Positions 14,301-22,567 of a stretch of 64,000 bases of DNA are shown in pieces. This DNA is from Cristatella mucedo. Taxonomy: Eukaryota; Bryozoa; Phylactolaemata; Cristatellidae. A program made the position numbers and the translations under genes. The notes below the pieces were generated by a model that saw only the letters and a program-made list of their open reading frames with translations, was not told where the DNA came from and did no database searches. Position 1 is the first letter of the stretch. Each line of letters starts with the position of its first letter. The DNA is taken from assembly GCA_009760855.2 (NCBI GenBank), contig WPIO01000150.1:329501-393500 (forward strand), written 5' to 3'.

Positions 14301-17300
14301 AGAACATCTTGATCAATGGTGTCGAAGGCAGCTGACAGATCTAGCAGAGCTAGGGCAGTGACATTCCCGTCGTGGTTGCCACGTTGAATGTCATTGTTAA
14401 CACGGAGGAGAGCAGTTTCAGTTTAGTGCTGTCTCTTGAACCCTGATTGAAATGTTTCTGACATTTCATTCTTTTTAATATGTTCAACAAGCTGCTTAGC
14501 AACACTTTTTTCATTATCTTTGACAAGAAAGGAAGAATGGAAAGTTGGTGCTAGTTTGCAAGGACCTCTGTATCTAATCATGGCTTTTTAATTATTATTG
14601 CCGATTTGAAGGACTTTGGGACAACCTCTTATCTCAAAGAAGCATTAAAAATCTCGGTTATGGCAGGGCTAAGTTGGTCTGCCAGTGAAGACCATAGAGA
14701 TGATGGTATAGTGTCTTCTGGAGACGAGCTCTTTTTGCTGGACCTTATTGAGGTAGCCACATGGCATGCAGAAACCTAGGAAAACCTTTTAAGGGAGGTC
14801 ACAGGTTGTGATGCAGCAATTGCTCAAGTCGGAGGGGTTTTATCGAGGCATGAATGTTCACAATTTTTTAAACTGGGGAACTTAGCGATAGCTTACAAGT
14901 ACCTCTGTATCTAATCCAGGCTTTTTAATTGTGTGTCTAACTATTGCCGATTTGAAGGACTTGGGGACGAACCCTTTTCCCAGAGAAGCATTACAAATCT
15001 TGTTTATAGCAGTGCTAAGTTGGTCTGCCAGTTAAGACCACAGAGATGATTGTGAAGGGTCTTCAGGTGACGAGCTCTTTTTTCTAGACCTTATTAAGTT
15101 AGCCACATCGCATGCAGAAACCTCGAAGAACCTTTTAAGGAAGGTCACAGATTGTGGAACCGCTTTAGTCGGAGGGGGCTTAATGAAGGTACGAATGTGC
15201 ACAATGTTTTCAGTAAAGAAGGATGAAAACCTTTCTGCTGAGCCTTTAATATCTAGAGAGTCAGACCTCGTACCATTGGCCAGTAAATGGTTTACTATCT
15301 TATAAATCTGTTTAGGGTCAGACTTTCAGAAGTTCAGCTTTCGAGTGAAAAGAAGAAGCACTGGTTTTTCAAAGCTTACAGTTTTAAACTCGAAGGAAGT
15401 CTTTGAAATTGACTAGCTCTGCATCAGACCACGATTTCTTGAAATGACGCTCAAGCCTGCGCTTAACCCGGCTCATCTTCAGGAGTACTTTTTGTAAATT
15501 TAAAGGAATCTCAACGAATTTGTGCACTGATAGAATGAAAGGGAGCATGCTTGTAAAGAGCACTCCTGAGTGTCATGTTCATCACATCAGTGAGGGTATC
15601 GAGGCTGCCGGTGGTGTCTGAAAGCAGATCAAGAAGACCTGCTGCACAAACAGATTTAAAAAAACCTGTCCGTGTTAATGCTTTGTAAGTTACGTCGCTC
15701 GACAAGTCCAACATTGCCCTGTACGTACAAGGGTGAACATTGCCCTGTACGTACAAGGGTGAAGGAACAGTAAACGAGACCGAACAATGAACTGAGCAGA
15801 CCTGGCTGTTGATAGGGTTGTCAATTTGAATATTGAAGTCTCCAGCAATCAGTAAAGGCCTGTCACCCACAAATATTTTTTGAGCAACTCTGGGAACTCC
15901 TCTATAAGCAATTTTAGAGAGCTAGAAGGAGGCCGGTTTATCACAACACTGAGAGGCATTGTTTTTGATGAAGACCTGATTGCAACCGATTCAAACGATG
16001 GCCCATGCAAAAAACTGGACATAACGTAAGGATTCGCGAACAACAATTGCAATCCCACCACCAACCTTGTCAGAAAGCATGGACTGATATATTGAAAACC
16101 CTGGCAGAGTGGTCTCAGATATATAGCTAGTGGAACAAGACTTCATCCAAGTTTCGGTAACTAGAAATGCATCTAGCTTCTCGTCGACCACCTGATCGGG
16201 GATATATAAGCCTTGGTTTTTGAGAGAGGGGACATTTAGCAGTCGGAATTTAAGACGTGGGTTAGTTGAGTTAGATGCAGAGATACCTTCGATTCCTTGC
16301 ATGCTGTTATTAATAACGTAGCACAAACTACTTTTCAAGGCCTAGTCATTTTTCTTAATTATTCGTGTAGTGATTACGAAACCCGGCTTTGAAAGTGTGG
16401 TACTAGCTGTTGGCCTCTCTTAATGTCTACAACGGCTCGCCATCATTAAAAGTAAAATCAGTGCACAAACTGTCCAGCTCTCCTTCAACACCCCTGCGGC
16501 CCAGTCAAATTATTTTGGTTTTGAAAGCTTATAATACTTAGCTATTGATCCTTATTTTCGAAATATCTCGTCAGGCGACCTAATATTCTGTCACAACGAG
16601 TGTCCTTTTGCAGTACTTTGTCCGATAATGTTTTTGGTGCAATTTGGTGTAACTTGTCGCGTAAACATCTTTCATTTCACATTTATGAGCTTTTGCATTG
16701 ACTAATCTTAGGGCATGGAGATTACGTGAACATCCGTCATTCATTCTGGTACAGCAATATATGAAGTACGTGGATACAGATTTGTTTCTTTTAGAGCTCG
16801 ATCTAAATAACCTAAACATGTAACAACTTCCCCAGCTGGCACAGTCTATCTAGGAAGACGTAACAACTGCCTCGCTTTACTGGTCCGTTTTTCCAAAACT
16901 TCTGCCCGGTTTTCCTGATAGATTCTTCTAAACCTATAAGAACCAGCTTAAATACTATATATTTTCCCTAGACATATTACCGATATCTACGGTTTGTAAT
17001 AATATCAGTAGGCCACTATTGGAATGAATGCCACTAAGTCAGTCTGCAGGTTATGAGCTCTTACTTTCACAGTAGCTGCCGTTCCCACACGACCTGCATT
17101 GGCAAACGATGCGACTGTCTTTGAGGAGGCAAGTTCCATACAGCCGACATGAATTCCAGTCGCACAGTGCAACTGTAATTGAAAATAAATAGATGTATAT
17201 ACATTATCAAGATGCCTTAGTTATTTTCACAGTCTAGGCGATGGTAGTACTTACAAACCTTGATTTTCGCATCGCCTTCCTGTCCATCCCTGGATGCACC

Positions 17301-20300
17301 TGCAGAGTACTTCGTTGTCATACAGCTCATAGCATGAGCCTCCATTGTGGCAATAGCCAGGAATCTTGCATTTAGATCCTGTGCGAATACCGACATGCTT
17401 TAACTAATTTAGGACATCACCAAATGATAGCAACTATTCTATCAGTTTGTTGAGCTTGCATTTAAAAGCTCTATACTTCAAGTTTGCAACATCTAATTAC
17501 ACCTTCATGGTGAGATAAAAGGGCCTACATCATGAGCAACCATTGCTCGTAATATCTATTTTCTAGGAAAAGAGCATGCCTCTTACCTGGGTAAACCTGG
17601 ACAGATGAGGCGACAGGTGGCGCCGGGCAGTCACACCAAAAGCCAGCTCCTCGGTTGTTGCACGAGCATTGGGATTGACAAGGGCTCCATAATGTGCAGT
17701 AATCGGTAGCTGAAAGAATTAATAAGTATGGGATACAAACGCTTGACCATGGGCATGTCTTCTGATAGAACTTCTCGGTATGAAATCGGATTTTGATGCA
17801 TCACTCAGTTAATAGCAGATAGTTATTCATACGAATACAGCAGCTATGATTACAGCAGTTTTGGAATACTAACGCCTCCCGACCTGTTAGATTATGAATA
17901 GATTAAACATTATCTACCTCTTAGACGGTCCAGAAGTAATCTGGAATTGCTAATGAACAGTTTTTAGCTATGGTTGTAATGTATGAAAGAGATGACAGCA
18001 CTGTTTATTAACTTTCTGTTATCAACGTTTTGTAACTGAGTATGGTGGTGGTTGCTATACACAGATGTAGAAGCAGCTATGACAGAAGCAGCCTTCCCAG
18101 CTTCTCTGATTGTCATCGAGGGATATTTTTGTATAGAGACGTTAAAATTTTTCGAAATGGCTAACGGTGACACGTAGAAAATTTGGCATGCTAAACTTCT
18201 CGAAAGCTTGAAGCTTGATGACTTATGAATTTTACTAGCCTAGAAATCTAGCAGATCCGGAATGCAAAGCACTAGCAATTCTTGACGTGGCATTAGCGAT
18301 AGTCATCGGTGATGCAACTTTAGGTGTCCTCGGGTACCTCGTTTTCCCGTGTAATTCGTCTACTGGCTTAATTATAATTAATCCGGCCGGTACCTTGTCT
18401 TCTGGCTTAATTATAATTAAGCCAGAAGACAAGGTACCGGCCGGATGACGCGGGAACCCCTAATACAGCAAACCCTCAGTAGAACAGATAGAAAGCTCTA
18501 AGCCGAATGAACGCCTTTCATTAAGCTTTCATGCCATTCAAAAATTGTTGTTCAAATATCAGCTGCCACGTAACACTATTACCAAAGGAAGAAGCCCTTA
18601 CAAGTAATTTTGTCTGGGTAAGTAGAGTAAAATTAGCACACTAACTCTGATTTGTGTGCCAAAGGCTTGCAGTGCAGGTTGTCTCAGCAGTGACGATTTT
18701 ATAGGAAACACCAGCCAGGTTAGCACTGAGCTATTTAGCACTATTTGATTCCCAATTATATAAATACAGAGACCAATACCTTATGTTAACCTCACTGACT
18801 TTTAGGGTAGCAGCTTTTATCACAACTGATTCAAGCTGTGGTCGGCCGACCTCTCATGGATGATGTCAGCTATTACCCACTGGCTGTGCCTCTGTGAGTC
18901 AGCTGAGTTGACTGCTGTCTTTTTGGATCAGTCATCATTTTGAATACCTCACTGTTTTTAAAGACGTTAGGGAGCTACGACCTACAAAGCTTGTTTACCA
19001 CTTTACATTTCTACAGATGATAACTTCTCCGGAAACTGCTAAAATATGGCCGATTCCTGTCCTGCCAGTAAAAACCAGCTCACTGCCTAAACGAGTCTGG
19101 GGGATCTGAGCTTGGCTTTCTTTTTTTTATTTTCAATATATAATAATAATATTATTGGGCACTTGATTAAGCGCCCTCAGAGAACTCAATCTCTCTCTAG
19201 GCGCTTTACATTTGCTGCTAAGGGAAAGGGAAATATACTCTTTATCTTGCACATTCAATCGTCAACCACATCTGAGCTGCAATCTCTTCATTTAGTGTGC
19301 ATCGGTGATTGAAATGATCACTCGAACCTGTTTACTATAGCTGTAACACCACCATTGTTTAATAATTAATGCTTCACTTCAACATAACATTTGCTGGTTC
19401 AGTCTGTCCATCCCAATGTCCATCCATCTGGCCAGGGTACCATCTCCGGGTATATGGCAACAGCAGCATGCCAGAGCTGCCAAGGGCAGCCAGCTGGTGC
19501 CAGCACAACCGGATTCAATATCTGATTGGTGGAAGTGGGGAGCTTGGTAGAAAAGAAACAGCTGCTGGAAGCAGTAAGATGCAACCAGTATCCGGGGTTG
19601 GGAAAACCGGTGGGCTGTACGACGGTCGAGCTAGGCCTGACCTGGGTCTTAGCCCAAGGGCAAGATGCTCATTCTTCAGTACCTTGTTCATGGTTTCAAG
19701 CAATACTGTGGGAGTTCCTTTTGTCCACTACTAGAGATGTTGATAGCAACGAAGGCTTTCCTGCTGCTATGCGAATGAGGCTGGTTAATCAGCTAACCAC
19801 TGTGATGGCTGAACCGGCTGTTCAGGACACTTTGCCCAGAGCCAGGCCGAAGGGCAGCCTGCTTACATAAGAAAGAACAGGAAGAAAAAGTGCCTCGAAG
19901 CAGGCTCCTACAATCGACTGTTGTCTCGAAATCATCCGGAGAGACTCAGAATGCTCACCAGGAAGTAGTTGGTATGCAGGTGATGGCAGTGAGGGGCTGA
20001 TAGCAACTAGAGACAGAGGTAGTTAGCCTGAACAACAAGCCCAAAAATCCCAAAGTAAACACGGTGCAGTCAGGTTAGAATCTAGTTCATTTTTAGAGTC
20101 AGCATAGTGCTAATGCCAAGATTTTCCATTCGGGAAAGGCATATGGTATTATGTACGCAGGAACTACATGTTCCCCAGCTGGCATGCAATTAGTCGCAAG
20201 GCACTTGAAAACCTTTCCATCCTGCCCCAGCAACGTGCTTGCTCAGCTTGTTAACTACTATATTGGCGATGCAACTGCTTCGTTTGTAATGCAATATTGT

Positions 20301-22404
20301 GCTCCGAAACCACACATTTGAAAAGAATAGAACTATACCTTTAACCTCTTAACCTCTGGGTCTTGCTTACGAGTGGGTTTCTGTTTCGGTCTGCAAGCCA
20401 GGAATCTATCGGTTGGTCTCACAGTGGGGCCATATGCTGCATGGCCCCATGCAATAGCTGAGTCACAGATTAAGCTGCCAGTGCTTCTACTGTAGAGCAA
20501 ATACTTGCAAGGAAAGCTATTAATCTTTTCTAGACAAGCACTGCTGACTGGGCAGACATGAAGGACTGTAGAGCAAGCATGCCACGACCAACGATATTGC
20601 AGGGGCCTCTCTCTACTGGGGCTGTTGATCTAGCAGCTGATGTCATAAATAATAAAGAAATCCTAGCTGATTAAACAGCCTCTTTTTGTATCGTGACAGA
20701 AGAGCCTTTACGGGTATCTCCACCGCTTGCAGTGGCGATAAAGAATTGCTCACTGCAGGAATCGAGCCCACGACCTCGGGACCGAGATCGTGAAAGCAAC
20801 CGCCTTACCTAGTGTGCCATCACGGCTCATGTACCTACTCCCAACCCGAGCCTCCGATCGTGCCAGATAGCTTCCCATCCTAGTGCTGTGGCCATATGCT
20901 ACCTATTTGCCCTGCTGCTACCAAGGCTGCCGATTGACTACAGCAACATTACTGGCACCAGTCGATTCAATACCTGATTGATGGATGTGAAGAGCTTGGT
21001 AGAAAAAACAGCTGCTGGAAGCAATAAAATGTAACAAGTACCCTGGGGTTGAGAAAAACGTTGGGCTGTATAATGGCCGATTTAGGCTTGGTCTGGGTCC
21101 TAGCCCACTGGCAAGATGCTCACTCTTCACCAAGGTCACGGTTTCAAACAATGCTGTGGGAGCTCCTTTTGCCGACTACCAGAGGTGGTGATTTCGAGGA
21201 AGGTTTTCCTGATGCTATACGAATGAGGCTGGTTGATCAGCTAACTTCTGTGATGCTAAGCCGGGAGTCTTCGGGACACTTTGCCCAGAGCCAGGCCACA
21301 GGCCAGCCTGCTTACGTAATAAAGAACAGGAAGGAACAGTGCCTCGATACATACTCCTCCCATCGACTGCTGTCTCGGAATCATCAGGAGAGACTAGGGA
21401 TGCTCACTTGGAAGTAGTTAGTATGCAGATAACTGGGTGAGGAGGCTGGTAGCTTGATACTTATACATTACCCTTATACTTGAGGTGGTAGTTAGCAGTA
21501 ATAACAAGCCCACAACTCTTAAAATATACAAAGTGCAGTCTGGGTAGAATCTTGTTCATTTTATGAGTCAGCATAGTGCTAGTACACATATTTCCTATAA
21601 TGGTAATGCAAATGATAGCTACTATATCCATGCATGAACTACATGTTCCACTGCTGGCATACACCTAGTCAAGGCCATGAAAACCTATAACCCTGCCCCA
21701 GCAATTTCCTTGCTCTGCTGGCTAGCTAGTAAATTGGTGATGCCACCGTTCGCTCCTTATGCAATATTGAGCACTGAAAATACTCATTTGAAACGAATAG
21801 AACATGGTTCAACCTGCGGGTCTTGTCTCGGTGTGGGCTTATATTGCATTGTGCAGGCAAGAGTTCTCTCGGTTAGACTCACAGTGGGGCCATATGCTGC
21901 ATGGCCCCATGCAATGCAGCTGAGTCACAGATTAAGCGGCCAGTGCTCCTAAGACAGAGCAAATACTTGCAAAGAAAGCTTTCTTTTCTAGACATTTTTA
22001 TTTCTAGACATTTTCTAGACATCTTTTCTAGACAAGCACGGCTGACTGGGCAGACATGAAGGACTGTAGAGCAAGCATGCCACGACCAACGATTCAGCAG
22101 GAGCCTATCTCTACTGGGGCTGCTGGTCTAGCAGCTGAGGCCATGTACCGACCCTAACCTGCCAATCAAACCGAGCCGGAAAGCATACCGTCCTATTCGT
22201 GTGGCCAAGTGCTACCTATTTGACCTGCTGCTACGATTGGCTATAGCAGCAGGCAGTTTGTGTAGGTTAGTGTATGAGTCTTCAATCGTACTGCAGCTGA
22301 CTGGCCGGCTTAGCCCAACTCATGGACCATTTTCAGTACAATCGCATCGAAACTTCAGATCCTAGCAGCGAATTAAAGTCTGTTTCTTTAATTCTGCGAT
22401 TATT

Positions 22405-22489
<85 letters not shown>

Positions 22490-22492
22490 GTA

Positions 22493-22567
<75 letters not shown>

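Larger units (their letters stand above)
13030..16345 (-). mobile_element. LINE family A, near full length but degenerate (CR1/L2 type)
   Basis: Read on the minus strand, the element has an APE endonuclease (16,338 down to about 15,520: VDEKLDAFLVTETWM, VGGGIAIVVRESLR, and PLLIAGDFNIQIDNP) and then a reverse transcriptase (14,277-13,710: TRLVTGGIPQWSICGPLLFS, with the catalytic YADD box changed to YVGD, then FKLNDDKTKLLLIGHPKR and LGVVFDSRL). The C-terminal region (13,679-13,203) has LAPLYLAELL and GDRSFSSAGPRLLNS. It has frameshifts, stops and a 337-bp internal duplication. The changed YADD indicates a dead copy. It is absent from the copy 2 intron. Confidence 0.88.
19470..22245. repeat. Tandem duplication, unit about 1.3 kb (two copies)
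   Basis: Unit 1 (about 19,470-20,929, enlarged by a SINE) and unit 2 (about 20,930-22,245) share many blocks in order: GGGAGCTTGGTAGAAAA, AGGCTGGTTAATCAGCTAAC, CTTTGCCCAGAGCCAGGCC, CATATGCTGCATGGCCCCAT and AGACATGAAGGACTGTAGAG. Copy 2 has a single unit (about 38,600-40,130). The open frames in it are not conserved, so I do not call a gene. Confidence 0.85.

Noticed and set aside
19369-19870. 121- and 114-codon open frames as a gene
   Set aside because: The homologous units at 20.9-22.2 and 38.6-40.1 kb do not keep the frames open.
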